Shown here piece by piece: positions 1-9,653 of a stretch of 64,000 nt of DNA. The stretch is from Monoplex corrugatus (lineage: Eukaryota > Mollusca > Gastropoda > Littorinimorpha > Ranellidae), in the NCBI GenBank assembly GCA_030674185.1, contig CM060307.1:46435681-46499680 (forward strand). Direction: 5' to 3'. The position numbers and the translations under genes were made by a program. Numbering within the stretch: the first letter of the stretch is position 1; the number at the start of each line of letters is the position of its first letter. The notes below the pieces were generated by a model. It saw only the letters and a list, made by a program, of their open reading frames with translations. It had not been told where the DNA came from and made no database searches.

Positions 1-165
1 CAGGCCAGAAGGCACATAGTTCAATTCAATTTCCATCCCCTTCCGAAGGACTAGATATTCCATTCCATTTTAAACTGAAAAGAAAAGTTGAGGCCTCAAT
101 ACGAAATGAACCCTGGAACCCTGAGTTTAGTTACTGAGTCATTCAGCAACTCTTCTCCTGTGTTA
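1..165 (-). repeat. tRNA-derived SINE fragment, family A
   Basis: This stretch matches 24390-24600 in several blocks in the same order: a ggccagaag-cac start, a gaaggactaga block, a ttgaggcctca block and a ccttgagttta block. Two separated copies show that it is an interspersed repeat. In the 24.4-kb copy the minus strand has degenerate A-box-like and B-box-like sequences, which suggests a tRNA-derived SINE. The left end is cut by the window edge. Confidence 0.5.
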
Positions 166-169
166 ATAT

Positions 170-1435
170 GTGCATTAACATCAGTCAAACTTTGTGGTAA
201 GCACATGTGTTTTATTAGCATCAATCAGTAATTTGAGGACATGTGTTTCATTAACTTCAATCAAACTTCTTTTCTTTTCTGCACTCAGGGAGACTTCCTT
301 TGTGCTTATCTTTTTTTATCTTTTTGCCACATTTTTTTTACACTGCTATAATAGCCACAGAGGCTGGAACAGTTTTTACAATACTATAGTGACGATGGTG
401 ATCAGGATGATAATCATAATGCTATGGTGCTCCATCTAGGACTGAGACTATGTAACAGGGCTGTATTCTACGCTTACTATCGTAATGTATCCTGGCATCA
501 ACCAGGTCCAAGAGATACAGACTCCTGCAATGTATGGTCATACAACTTGAGCAACATCCTTAATAACGTATCCATGAAGTGGATCAAACTCGACATGTCC
601 CAATCTTCCCAGTGAGCCCATATCACACTCAACTCTAGGTAGGAGCCAGCTGGAGCCATAAAATCCTACAATTTTTTCAAGAGACCCTTGGGGATTCGAA
701 CCAACAACCTTCCAGTTGGTAGTACGTCATACTAAGCATTACACGACAGCCACTGGTAAGCATCAAACTTTATCCTGAGTGCATATACTTCATTAACATC
801 ACTCAAATTGTGTTCTGACAGCATGTGTTTCGTCAACGAACTGTGTTCTGACAACACATGTTTCATCAACAAACTGTGTTCTGACAGCACGTGTTTCATC
901 AACAAACTGTGTTCTGACAGCATGTGTTTCATCAAAAACTATGTTCTGACAGCACGTGTTTCATCAACAAACTGTGTTCTGACAGCATGTGTTTCATCAA
1001 AAACTATGTTCTGACAGCACGTGTTTCATCAACAAACTGTGTACTGACAGCAGCGTTTTGTCAACAAACTGTGTTCTGACAGAATGTGTTTCATCAACAA
1101 ACTGTGTTCTGAAAGAATGTGTTTCATCAACATCAATCAGTGTTCTGACACCATGTTTTATCAACATCAATCAGACTGTGTTCTGACAGCATGTTTCATC
1201 AACATCAATCAGACTGTGTTCTGACAGCATGTGTTTCATCAACATCAGTGTTCTGACACCATGTGTTTCATCAACATCAGTGTTCTGACACCATGTGTTT
1301 CATCAACATCAATGAAACTGCGTTTTGATAGCATGTGTTTCATCGACATCAAACTGTGTTCTGACAGCATGTTTCATTAAAATCAAACTGTTTTCTGACA
1401 GCATGTGTTTCATCAACATCAATCAAACTTTATTC
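170..1435. repeat. 33-bp minisatellite interrupted by a SINE
   Basis: The unit is about 33 bp and contains tgttctgacag followed by catgtgtttcatcaacaaac. It runs as a near-perfect array from about 758 to 1435. Degenerate units with the same catgtgttt-cattaac-tcaatcaaac motif are already present at 170-267, so the array once ran from about 170 and was split by the insertion at about 268-757. Because 33 is a multiple of three, the array gives long open frames on both strands. These are composition artefacts, not genes. Confidence 0.85.
390..757 (-). repeat. tRNA-derived SINE, family B
   Basis: The stretch is homologous to 49095-49475: both contain a gactgagact start, an accaggcccaagagatacag-like block, a ttgagcaacatcc block and a cactcaactc block in the same order. 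At the right end the minus strand carries a good RNA polymerase III B box (ggttcgaatccc at about 691-702, complement), so the tRNA-derived head lies on the right and the SINE reads leftward. It sits inside the 33-bp minisatellite. Confidence 0.7.
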
Positions 1436-1439
1436 CAAG

Positions 1440-1885
1440 TTCATGTATATCTACACACACAAAACGTTGGTATGTAGTTTATACAGTACATTTTCTTACA
1501 ATATAAGCAAGCAGTGACCTAATCCAAGATTACTATCATCTCAAAGTTCAAGAAATACCAGGTTTCAAAGTCTGATGTTTTGATTGATTGATTTCAGGTG
1601 ATATGGCTGATGGGGATAACCATCCCAGGGAAGCGGGGAAAGGTGGACTTATCTAATCCTTTACTGACACCATCAGAACTACAATGATGTTTAAGATGCT
1701 TTATTTCAGAATAACAGTTTTCAATACCGTCAGTCCATCCATCTCTCATCCTGTCACAGTTCGGATGCTCACATTCATCCAAACTTAGTTTCATGTAATA
1801 TAATAATGTAATTACATAACTCGTAAATGAAAGGTTAAATGTATCCTCTTGTCATCCATGTGAACCAAAGTGAAAAACATATCTA
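1440..1885. other. Unassigned intronic or intergenic sequence
   Basis: AT-rich single-copy-looking sequence. A 66-codon minus-strand frame at 1594-1794 has no recognisable domain. The WDR24 exon expected after 2143 is not visible here, so that exon probably lies beyond the left edge. Confidence 0.4.
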
Positions 1886-2143
1886 GATAGTGTGATTCCA
1901 ACATGTAAAGATTATACTACCAGAGTAACTCCAACATATAAAGATTACGCTATCAATGTAACTCCGACATAAAGATTATACTATCAGTGTGACTCCGACA
2001 TAAAGATTATACTATCAAAGTGACTCTGACATGTAAAGATCATACTATCAGTGTGACTCCGACATAAAAAGATTATACCATCACAGCGACTCCGACGCAT
2101 AAAGAGCATGCTATCAGTGACTCTGACATATAAAGACTATACC
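1886..2143. repeat. 31-33 bp minisatellite overlapping a WDR24 splice donor
   Basis: About nine imperfect units contain agattatactatcagtgtga followed by ctccgacataa. The last unit runs into the WDR24 exon ending at 2143 and includes its GT donor (complement of 2141-2142). Read on the minus strand, most units repeat the exon-end and donor sequence with a GATAGTATAA core in place of GATGGTATAG. The array is therefore a reiterated exon-intron junction. Confidence 0.8.
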
Positions 2144-2265
2144 ATCAGTGTGATTCCAAGCAACATCAGCAGCAGAGTAGTTCAGGTTAATGTTCTTTGG
2201 CTTGCCAACTCGCAGATTTGCCATTTCTGTGAACCGTTCATCTTCAATGGCGAAAAGTTTGAACA
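2143..2265 (-). CDS. WDR24: WDR24-like, coding exon 3 (last one in the window)
   Basis: This exon encodes about 40 complete codons reading FKLFAIEDERFTEMANLRVG and onward to an AADVAW motif. It aligns with the first WD40 blade of WDR24 (human FKIYAIEEEQF...LNLRVG...ADVVW, from memory of the family). The acceptor is a T-rich tract ending in CAG at 2266-2268 and the donor is GTATAG. The exon begins with two bases that complete a valine codon opened by the previous exon, and it ends on the first base of the next codon. The donor lies inside a minisatellite. Confidence 0.85.
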
Positions 2266-2807
2266 CTGAAATTAAAAAAAACGTTAAAATTACATAAATA
2301 TAAAAATGACCATTAAAATGACACACAGAAAAGAACTAATAAAGGACAATAAAGAAGCTATCTTTCCAAATGTACTTCAGACATACTTTATACATACTAA
2401 TTTAAACCTACCAAAAATACACCTAACAAAATACAAAATAAATGATGGAAAGATTGTTCGCTTTATGCCTTTTTGTTTGTTTGGTTTGTTTGGTTTGTTT
2501 GTTGTTTGTGTTTGTTTTATTGATTATTTGATAATTTAATTGTTTGTTTGATTGATTGTTTGTTTGTTGTCATGTTGATTTAAGTAGCTGGTTGGTTGTT
2601 GTCGTTTTCCTCTGTTGGTAAAGTGTTTAAAAATGTTAAAAGTATATGTGATCTATGGTTTTTTTCCCCTGATCAAAGTACTAAATAATGGATGGAAGGC
2701 ACAACATACTCTCATCCCTCCCTCAGACTCTTGGACACACACACAGTTTGAACAAATGATTCACTTCAACTGAAAGACAAACACACCAAAATACATAACT
2801 GAAATGT

Positions 2808-2868
<61 letters not shown>

Positions 2869-2902
2869 ACACATTATACTCACACACACACACACATGTA
2901 TA

Positions 2903-2988
<86 letters not shown>
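2808..2988. repeat. (CA)n microsatellite
   Basis: Two blocks of CA dinucleotides separated by about 30 bp of degenerate sequence, within a WDR24 intron. A run of TTTG units precedes it at about 2475-2565. The long His-Thr and Cys-Val frames here are repeat artefacts. Confidence 0.97.
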
Positions 2989-2989
<1 letters not shown>

Positions 2990-3438
2990 TAAATAACTCA
3001 TTCAGGTCAAAAAAGCAGGAACTTTGGGGGAGAGGGGTTGGACCTCGGCAGGCGCAACTGGAGATACACTACCAAAAAAGAGATGAACACAGATACTTCA
3101 AGCCAGCTTTGCCAAATTAGCTTTCAACACATGCTTTCCCCTTGGGAAGGGCATATAAACACAGCGACAAAAGGAGCAACACGCAATCCAAAGCAAAAAA
3201 GCAAAAAAGAACTTAATCAAGTGATACATGAATGCAGGAATAAAATGGCTGCCAAAAAAGAGGAAAATAACACTCTGTATGCCTACAAGAACAACCACTG
3301 CCTATGGGGCTGGTTGTGGTTAGTGTTTTTGATTTGCTGATTGCACGTAGCTTTTACTTTTTACAAGGTGGCAATAGATAACTGCCGTTGATAATTAGCA
3401 CTGAGTCTGGGTACAATATGTGTAAAAAAAAAAATTAC

Positions 3439-3540
3439 CGTTTCGACCAGCAACAACAGCTTGAGTCATGTCTCTGTTCATGTCCATTGCATTGATGGGC
3501 TGCTCACAGTTGATCTCCATGGTGTGATGAGACGGAGACA
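3439..3540 (-). CDS. WDR24: WDR24-like, coding exon 2
   Basis: The exon encodes SPSHHTMEINCEQPINAMDM followed by NRDMTQAVVAGRN, which matches the start of the WDR24 beta-propeller just before the FK(L/I) strand. The acceptor is TTCTGTTTCTCATGGCCAG and the donor is GTAATT. The length of 102 nt is two bases, 33 codons and one base, so its phase fits both neighbouring exons. An internal ATG in perfect Kozak context (CACCATGG) could serve as an alternative start, but the frame stays open upstream and joins exon 1 in phase. Confidence 0.85.
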
Positions 3541-4005
3541 CTGGCCATGAGAAACAGAATCACAAATATCAGTGTCAAAAACTTCTCAGGCATACATGAT
3601 ACACTTCATAAAGTCAAACCTACAATGTACAGGTCCAAGAGTCAAGAGCCTATAAATACCAGTGTTAAATATGTCAACAGTTCATAATAATCTTATGATA
3701 GTTAGAATGTTGCCAGAGACACCTGATCCAATTATTTAAAGTATAATAGTAAAAGCTATAGATTTACTGTGCTGTAAAATGAAAACTGTTCATTACATTT
3801 AAAAAAGAAATATCTACATTAAAAACCATCATCATCACTGTCAATCTAGAAAACTTGATTTATCATTATGATTATTTTTGTTCTAATTCAGATTTTAAAC
3901 TACAGCTAAAAAGCTTCATGGCCAGTCACAGAACCTAAAAATAAGCATCATACTGACAATGACAACTTCAGCACTAATAACTTTTCCTGTACATTACAAA
4001 CTTTT

Positions 4006-4055
4006 TAACCCTTTGACTCCCACATCCCATTCACCAGCTGCACAAACCTAAGGTG
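4006..4055. repeat. Half copy of the TTAACCCTTTGACTCC MITE
   Basis: It begins TTAACCCTTTGACTCCCACA and runs to a caccagctgc block, matching the terminal arm of the MITE family seen in full at 10.7, 31.6 and 47.1 kb. Only one arm is present. A (TACA)n run lies downstream at about 4080-4115. Confidence 0.6.
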
Positions 4056-4244
4056 TATAACGTACATACATGTGCATGCATAAATACATACATACATACA
4101 TACATACATACATAATATATACATAATCAACAGCACACAACACTGTGAAGTACTTTTTGTTCCCAATTCAATTAAATGAAAATTTAAATGGCAAATCCAG
4201 ATACGCCATAAAAAGCAAAATTCAATTACACTGCCCGGACAAAA

Positions 4245-4390
4245 AGGTAGAAAGAAACTCTAGGGAGAGCTAGACAACAGAAGGTCTTCAGAGAAGTAAC
4301 CCCCTTTAGACAAGTGTTTCGGCCCTGAATTCCTTACACTCTCGGGGGGCCGGGCCAATCCAGGTCATGACTCCTGGATGCCCTTCTGCT
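4245..4390 (-). repeat. 146-bp block (BODY), 3'-side copy next to the R2-superclade LINE
   Basis: This block is nearly identical to 7994-8140 on the other side of the LINE; the only difference I see is one inserted base near 4356. It is homologous, more diverged, to 46826-46970, next to a second copy of the same LINE. It can therefore be the LINE's true 3' terminus, a SINE body sharing that terminus, or the LINE's specific target site. Its presence in the same place in two LINE copies favours it being part of the element or its fixed target. Confidence 0.8.
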
Positions 4391-4414
4391 GTTGTCTATT
4401 TTTTTTTTTTTTTC

Positions 4415-4492
4415 CCACGCCGGGGATCGAACCTGGGCGATTCTGCGCTTCAGAACTGCGGTACGCGGTTTTACCAATGTGCTAACGGGGCA
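4415..4492 (-). other. tRNA-like sequence at the LINE 3' end
   Basis: The minus strand reads GCCCCGTTAGCACATTGGTA, then about 35 bases, then GGTTCGATCCCCGG. This supplies a good A box (TTAGCACATTGG) and a perfect B box (GGTTCGATCC) at tRNA spacing. D-arm and anticodon-arm pairing is poor and position 33 is not convincing, so it is not a working tRNA gene. It starts about 20 bp after the LINE stop codon and is followed directly by an A-tract, as in tRNA-derived SINE heads. Confidence 0.75.
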
Positions 4493-4511
4493 CACATCAT
4501 CTGTAGAGAAT

Positions 4512-6059
4512 TTAATCCTTATGAAGTTCACTTTTTTCGTTCCTCCTTGCCCAGATCCAGCTTGAGCTCCTTTCTGCTGCCTCTGCCATCGCTTTAAGGG
4601 CTCTAGTCCTCTTCTTCCCAGAAATGGCGAGTTGTTTCATGAGATCATAAGCGGAGGTGCCCACAAACCCTCTTGCCCCGACCTCTATGGCGAAGATTTT
4701 GACCCGCAGACCTGCTTTCTTCAGGGTGCTGGCAAGACCGGCGTATTTTTCGGTCTTGTAGATATGTGCTTCTTCCATTCTGCTTTCGTATGGCACAGTG
4801 AGTTCTATCAGAATCACTTGTTTCGAGGAGTCAGAGTGGAGAGCGATGTCTGGTCTCATGCCTGTCTTGCTGATGACATGTGGGTAATTTCTCCACTCTG
4901 GGAGGTCTGCTGTACACTCCCAGTCGACTGCTCCATCCAGAAGACCCTTTGGCAATGTGCTGGTTGTCATAGCACTTTCGGGCCAGACCTGTTTCCCTCC
5001 TGCTTTGTAGAACATTGTCATAGCAATTGGTGCGTTTGGGGTCATGGTTTTTTCGCTAACCACATCTGTGATCACTTTCAGAACTTGGTTGTGCCTCCAT
5101 GTATACCTTCCTTGGGCTAGCGCTACTTTGCAAGAGCTTAGGACATGTTCCACTGTTTGTTTCTTCTGACAGAGCGGACATGCTGGGTCGTCTGCTTTCC
5201 CCCATTTCACTAAGTTTGCATTCGAGGGGAGCAGGTCATATACAGATCTGAGGAGGAAGCTTATCCTTAGAGGAGCCATGTGCCACATATCGTTCCAGCT
5301 GAGACTTCTTTGGAGTGCACTGTCCCATGTTGTCCATTGCCCCTGTTGACCTTGCTGGACTGCCTTCTGCACTCTTTTGACATCTTCTTCTTCCTTCAAC
5401 TCCTGTATGATCATGTCTCTTTTTTCCTTCCCTTTGGCTTTGGACCACCACTGCATTTTTGTTGCTCCCAGTCCCTGTCTGTTGGTTTGCGTGTGTCCAA
5501 TTATTTCTTTGATGCTGAGGTTTCTCTTGGCATTGTTTACAGCCTCTTGGACTTTCCACTTTCTGCCAGTTCTCAGCTTTGGATGAACTGATCTCACGAT
5601 ATTGTCTTCCGATTCCTCCAGCATGCTCAACAGTCTTGCTTTTCCAACTTTGTATTCCTCCACTATGGATTTGAGAGGTAGCTTCAGCATTGCTTGACGA
5701 CAGTAGAATGCAACATCAGTGAGACCAGGTGGGACACCGAGCCATTTTCTTGTGTATTTGTTGATTTTGGCTTCCATTGCTTCGACTGTGCTGGTGCAAA
5801 TGTCATAGATTAGCAGTGGCCACAGCAGCTTTGGTATCAGCATGAACTGTAGACACCAGACTTTGTATTTGCCTGGCAGTCCGCAGTTATCTATTTTCTT
5901 CAGGCCTTCTTCTGCTGTTTGCTTGGTTTCACATCCCCTTTGTGTGTCTTTCAGGGAGTCATCATACCATCTTCCGAGACTTTTTACTGGCTCTTCTGTG
6001 ACAGTGGGGATGGCTTGGTTGGCTACCATGAATTTGACTGAATCTGCCACTTTTCCTTT
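4512..6059 (-). pseudogene. R2-superclade LINE polyprotein, C-terminal part
   Basis: This is the same frame as the 7844-6060 segment, separated from it only by a TGA. The first ATG-independent segment continues the RT thumb (PVKSLGRWYDDSLKD). Counting from the valine codon at 6050, a CCHC knuckle lies at about residues 291-307 (CPLC...H...C), and the restriction-like endonuclease at about 399-440 contains RPD, the IELTVPYE motif and a downstream KTEKY lysine. The endonuclease nicks the genomic target and primes reverse transcription. The C-terminus is basic and ends at 4512. I see no other stop or frameshift. Confidence 0.88.
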
Positions 6060-7844
6060 TCACAGTGAGAGACTTCGGGATTTCTTAGGTTTGAACCTCA
6101 TTCTTGAAGAGGCCACCAGCTCATCCAGCTGCTTTAAGATTTGGTGTGTCTCTTCCTCATCCGTGGACAAGACTGTTGTGTCATCCATGAAAGCTTTCAG
6201 AGGAGGCATCTGGTATCCATCTCCCAGATTCACTGGACCTGAACTCTTCATTGCAGCTTTCAAGATGACTTCCATTGCTAACACGAACAGTATGGGAGAG
6301 ATTGCACAGCCCATTGCAATGCCCACCTCTAGGTCTATCCAGTCCGTGGTGTATTCTTTGGTAGAGAACCGCATTGAGAACCCTTGGAAATACTTCCTCA
6401 GCATTGTTCGGATGTTTTCTGGGATGTGATACATTTCAAGAGCCAGCTGGATCATATCGTGTGGAACTGATCCATATGCATTCGCCAGATCAAGCCAAAC
6501 TACGTCAATGTCTCTCTTCTCTGTTCTTGCTTTTTGGATGGCATCCCAAATCAACGTGGCATGTTCCAAGCATCCAGGCATTCCTGGTATGCCTCCCTTT
6601 TGGACTGACATATCCAGATACTTGTTTTCAGTCAGGTATTTTGTCAATCTTGCTGCCATAACAGAGAAGAAGATTTTCCCCTCGACGTTCAGAAGTGATA
6701 TTGGCCTGAACTGATTGATGCTGCTGGAGTTCTGCTCCTTCGGAATGTACACTCCTTCAGCTCTCATCCATTGGTCGCTGATCTTCTGGTTCCTCCATGC
6801 TGATCGAATCATCTTGTGGAGCCACTCGAGCACTTTTGGGCATTTCTTGTAGAGCAGGTATGGTATTCCGTTTGGTCCAGGTGCTGACTTGGCTCTGGCT
6901 TTCTTTACTACGTTCTTCACTTCATCCAGTGTTGGTGGTTTGTTATTGAATTTTCCTTCTGGCGCTGCAGGCCAAACCAGATTCTGGATTTCAAGTGGTG
7001 CCTCGCGCTGAGAATCGGAATATGTTTCCCTGAGATGCTGCTCTAGGGTTTCCTTGCCCACTGTGAGAGTCCCTGATTTGGGTTGTTCAAACAGCTTTCT
7101 TGAAAAGTCAAAGGGATCTTTGAAGAAACGATCTTGAGTCTTCTTCTTTTTGCTCTTTCTTCGCCTTGCTGATTCCACTTTGCTGAGAGCATTGTGTTTG
7201 GCCTTCAGATCTTTCCAGAGTTCCAGGAGCCCTTGCTTCTCGAATTCTGAGGCAGTTTTCATTCGCTTTTTAAGCTTCCTTTTCTCCCTCCGGATGCTCT
7301 CCATCTGTTGCTGTCTTCTGGATTTCTGGGGAGGCGTTTTTGTCTTTGGCTGCTTCACTCCATAAGTGTCCCTGCAGATAGAGTATATGATGTCTCCGTA
7401 TGTGTCAAGTTTGTGTTCCAGCGTACTGTTCCCTATTAGCGCATTCAGCTTAAGGACAAGTTCCTCATCTAATTTCTCCCATTGTTCTTTTGCACCGGCA
7501 GGCGGCAAATTGAGTTTTCCACGTTTGGCGTTAAGAGCTTGTGCAAAATCCGCATCAGAACCGTCAGCGTGGATGTCCTTGGCACTATGGTTTAATTCCT
7601 GGCCTTGGTCATCCAACGTCTCACCTGCTATCGCAGTGTGCTGCTGCTGGTTCGTATGTGTCTTCAAACAGCCCATTTTTGTCCTGTGGATCTTCATGCC
7701 GCGTTTGGTGGTGAATCTCCTTCCACACGCACACGGAAATTCCAACTGGTCATTAATCATGGTCCGTTGTGCGTTTCCAGTCGTGATGGAGTCAGTGCCG
7801 ATGGATTCATCATTCTCTCCCCTTTCGGTGAATCCTGGGAGCAT
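6060..7844 (-). pseudogene. R2-superclade LINE polyprotein, N-terminal part (zinc finger and RT)
   Basis: The frame starts at ATG 7844 and gives 594 residues. A CxC...H...C zinc finger lies at residues 38-59. A lysine/arginine-rich linker follows at about 170-235. The reverse transcriptase core includes SAPGPNGIPY, a FRPISLLNVEGKIF block, LDLANAYGSVPH, a GIAMGCAISP block and the catalytic FMDD at about 552-555. The frame ends at TGA (6062-6060) after KSRSLSL, where related proteins continue straight into a basic KGK motif. The interruption is one nonsense codon, since the downstream frame is identical (6050 and 7844 differ by a multiple of three). A CGA-to-TGA CpG transition is the simplest explanation. 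Confidence 0.9.
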
Positions 7845-7993
7845 CTTTCATTTGAAAAACTCGTGGCATGTTATCAAAGGCAAGGTGGGAAGCCAACCCA
7901 CAAAGCCCGCAGATCTAGTCTTTCCCAGTGTCCTTCGGTCTTTCCCGAATGTCCTCCGAACTATTCCCGGAAGTCAATGGACTGACCATGTGC

Positions 7994-8140
7994 AGGTAGA
8001 AAGAAACTCTAGGGAGAGCTAGACAACAGAAGGTCTTCAGAGAAGTAACCCCCTTTAGACAAGTGTTTCGGCCCTGAATTCCTTACACTCTCGGGGGGCC
8101 GGGCCACATCCAGGTCATGACTCCTGGATGCCCTTCTGCT
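7994..8140 (-). repeat. 146/147-bp BODY block, 5'-side copy
   Basis: This is a direct repeat of 4245-4390, nearly identical. The minus strand ends TTTCTTTCTACCT immediately before the LINE's 5' region, exactly as the other copy ends before host sequence. No tRNA-like head is attached on its far side; instead an A-run and a TTAA-flanked MITE follow at 8141-8150. Confidence 0.85.
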
Positions 8141-8149
8141 AAAAAAATA

Positions 8150-8814
8150 TTAACTCATTGACGACGCGGCTAAATAGACCCCGGCAATTTCCTGAGACGC
8201 ACTATTTTTAGCAGTTTACAAAAATTCTGAGCCCCTTCTATTTGCAATAAAAACATAAAGTTATACATTTTTAGAAAGCTCATTATGTCTACTTTTTAGA
8301 AATGAAATCAACCTGTATGAGTAATTCAGGTAAACTTTCCAAAATGTCAGGTCAAAATGCTATGTAAATGCAAAAAATAAAAAAGTTCTGAAGTCCAAAT
8401 TTGTACACATGCAACATTATGAAATCAGTTCATTGTCAAATATTTTCCTACCTTTAGTCTTTTTGGGTCAAATGATGGCAGGAGAAGCTTTGAACAGCAA
8501 AATTTCAGTCAGTTTGATCCTTTTCATACTAGTCACTTATGCCACAAAATAAAAAAAGATTATCAGTCACAGTCACTTGGGGTACGGCAAAAACAAGCCC
8601 AATTCAGACACGGAAAAGTGTTGGCAGACAGTCTAAGGGAAGGAACTGTGTAGTGGAAGGTTACAACTTGATGACTGGTTGATTTCCCTTGAATAGCAAG
8701 GCTGCTTCACAGAGTGAAAATTAATTACGTCTGCCGCTTCCCTGGAAGCGGCATGTCGTTTATGACGTCACAGACGGCTGCTTCACATGAAGCGGCTCAT
8801 CGTCAATGAGTTAA
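8150..8814. mobile_element. TTAA-flanked MITE (piggyBac-like)
   Basis: The stretch begins TTAACTCATTGACGACGCGGC and ends with the near-complement gcggctcatcgtcaatgagttaa, so it has inverted termini of about 12 perfect and 20 imperfect bp, bounded by TTAA. A TTAA target duplication is typical of piggyBac elements. No transposase frame is visible, so this is a non-autonomous derivative of 665 bp. A second inner palindrome (ccgcttccctggaagcgg) lies near its right end. Confidence 0.75.
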
Positions 8815-8945
8815 CCTATCACTATATCAACAGTTTTATTTGTCAGCTTTGAAATAATCATGGAGTGAAGCACAGCAATTAATTCCATCTTTGAAAAAGA
8901 AAGCAGAGAAGCAGACAGATAGAAAGGTAAAAACTGCCACGATAC

Positions 8946-8991
8946 CTTTGTCTTGCACCACTTTTGTCATGGAATGTACAGCAGCCTGCAT
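8946..8991 (-). CDS. WDR24: WDR24-like, coding exon 1
   Basis: WDR24 is the RING-bearing WD40 subunit of the GATOR2 complex, which acts at the lysosome upstream of mTORC1. This exon supplies the first 15 codons (MQAAVHSMTKVVQDK) and one base. An in-frame TAA lies 12 nt upstream of the ATG at 8991, so this ATG is the first in frame. The exon probably begins at 9086, after a strong acceptor (TTGTTATTTCTTTCAG), so 8992-9086 is 5' UTR and at least one non-coding exon lies further upstream, unidentified. The donor is GTATCG. The three coding exons (8991-8946, 3540-3439, 2265-2143) join in phase. Only about 90 residues of a roughly 790-residue protein are in the window. A non-WDR24 WD40 protein is possible but less likely. 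Confidence 0.8.
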
Positions 8992-9086
8992 CTTGCTCAC
9001 TTAAATACTGCTTGTGCTGACAGTCAAAACTAGGACATCACCTTCTTTGGGTGTCACTGCAACACTGTGACAGTTACAATGTACAC

Positions 9087-9650
9087 CTGAAAGAAATAAC
9101 AACAACATACTGTTAAAAAAATGCAAAACAAGTGCAACTGCCAGGTTCAAGCAAACAGGAATCAGAGAAACATGAAAAAAGAGTCAGAATGCGTATTTAA
9201 TACAACCAGAAAAGACAGCTGCAAATTTTCAGCCAACTGGCCTTTGTCAAGGGTAAATCACTAAATGTAAGATCACAAACGAGCAAAAAATAATACAAAA
9301 ATGAGGAGAAAGATAAAACTTTCCTGCTGCTTCGTCCAGTGGGAAAAAAGGACTACAATAAAATCATAATGTATTTGTGAGTAATGGTAAAAACTGGGGA
9401 GGGGGGGGGGAGGAAAATATGATGTCTGAGGGGAACTGAGATGAATTCTGCAATTTGACAAGTGGTCATGCCATATTAGTATTGTTTTATCCTGAAGAGG
9501 GTCCAGAGTTAAAACTATGAAAACTATGAATATGATGCATTAGCTAAGAGTAATTTTTTGAATGTAAGTATGTTAATATTAAATAATGCATAAATATACA
9601 TGTGTACATGTGTACACTCATATACACACATATCCATACATACATACATA
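9087..9650. other. Non-coding sequence upstream of WDR24 exon 1
   Basis: AT-rich sequence with a G-run at about 9398-9410 and no convincing coding frame. It should be intron if the acceptor at 9087 is used. Confidence 0.4.
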
Positions 9651-9653
9651 CAT

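Larger units (their letters stand above)
4245..7993 (-). mobile_element. R2-superclade (RLE-type) LINE, nearly full length
   Basis: On the minus strand the element has a short 5' region (7993-7845), one long reading frame (7844-4512) interrupted by one stop codon, and a compact 3' end: about 20 bp after the stop, a tRNA-like sequence (complement of 4415-4492), an A-tract (complement of about 4398-4414) and the 146-bp BODY. Domain order is N-terminal zinc finger, reverse transcriptase, CCHC knuckle and restriction-like endonuclease. This is the layout of R2, NeSL and Hero-type LINEs, which prime reverse transcription at a cut target. The phrase LDLANAYGSVPH resembles Hero-type elements, but the clade needs a tree. 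It lies in a WDR24 intron in the sense orientation. Confidence 0.85.

Noticed and set aside
808..1186. Frames with an 11-residue CSDSTCFINKL-like repeat
   Set aside because: The 33-bp minisatellite keeps all frames in register. No start context, splice site or homology supports a protein.
2723..3120. Long Cys-Val and His-Thr reading frames
   Set aside because: They are translations of a CA/GT microsatellite. The same holds for frames at 9707-9964, 12273-12894, 46262-46884 (repeat part), 48806-49153 and 56643-56993.
4415..4492. A functional tRNA gene
   Set aside because: The A and B boxes are good, but D-arm and anticodon-arm pairing fails and an A-tract follows. Its repeated position after the LINE stop shows that it belongs to the element.
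4632..8022. Plus-strand frames of 100-218 codons
   Set aside because: They are antisense shadows of the LINE polyprotein, which carries all recognisable domains.
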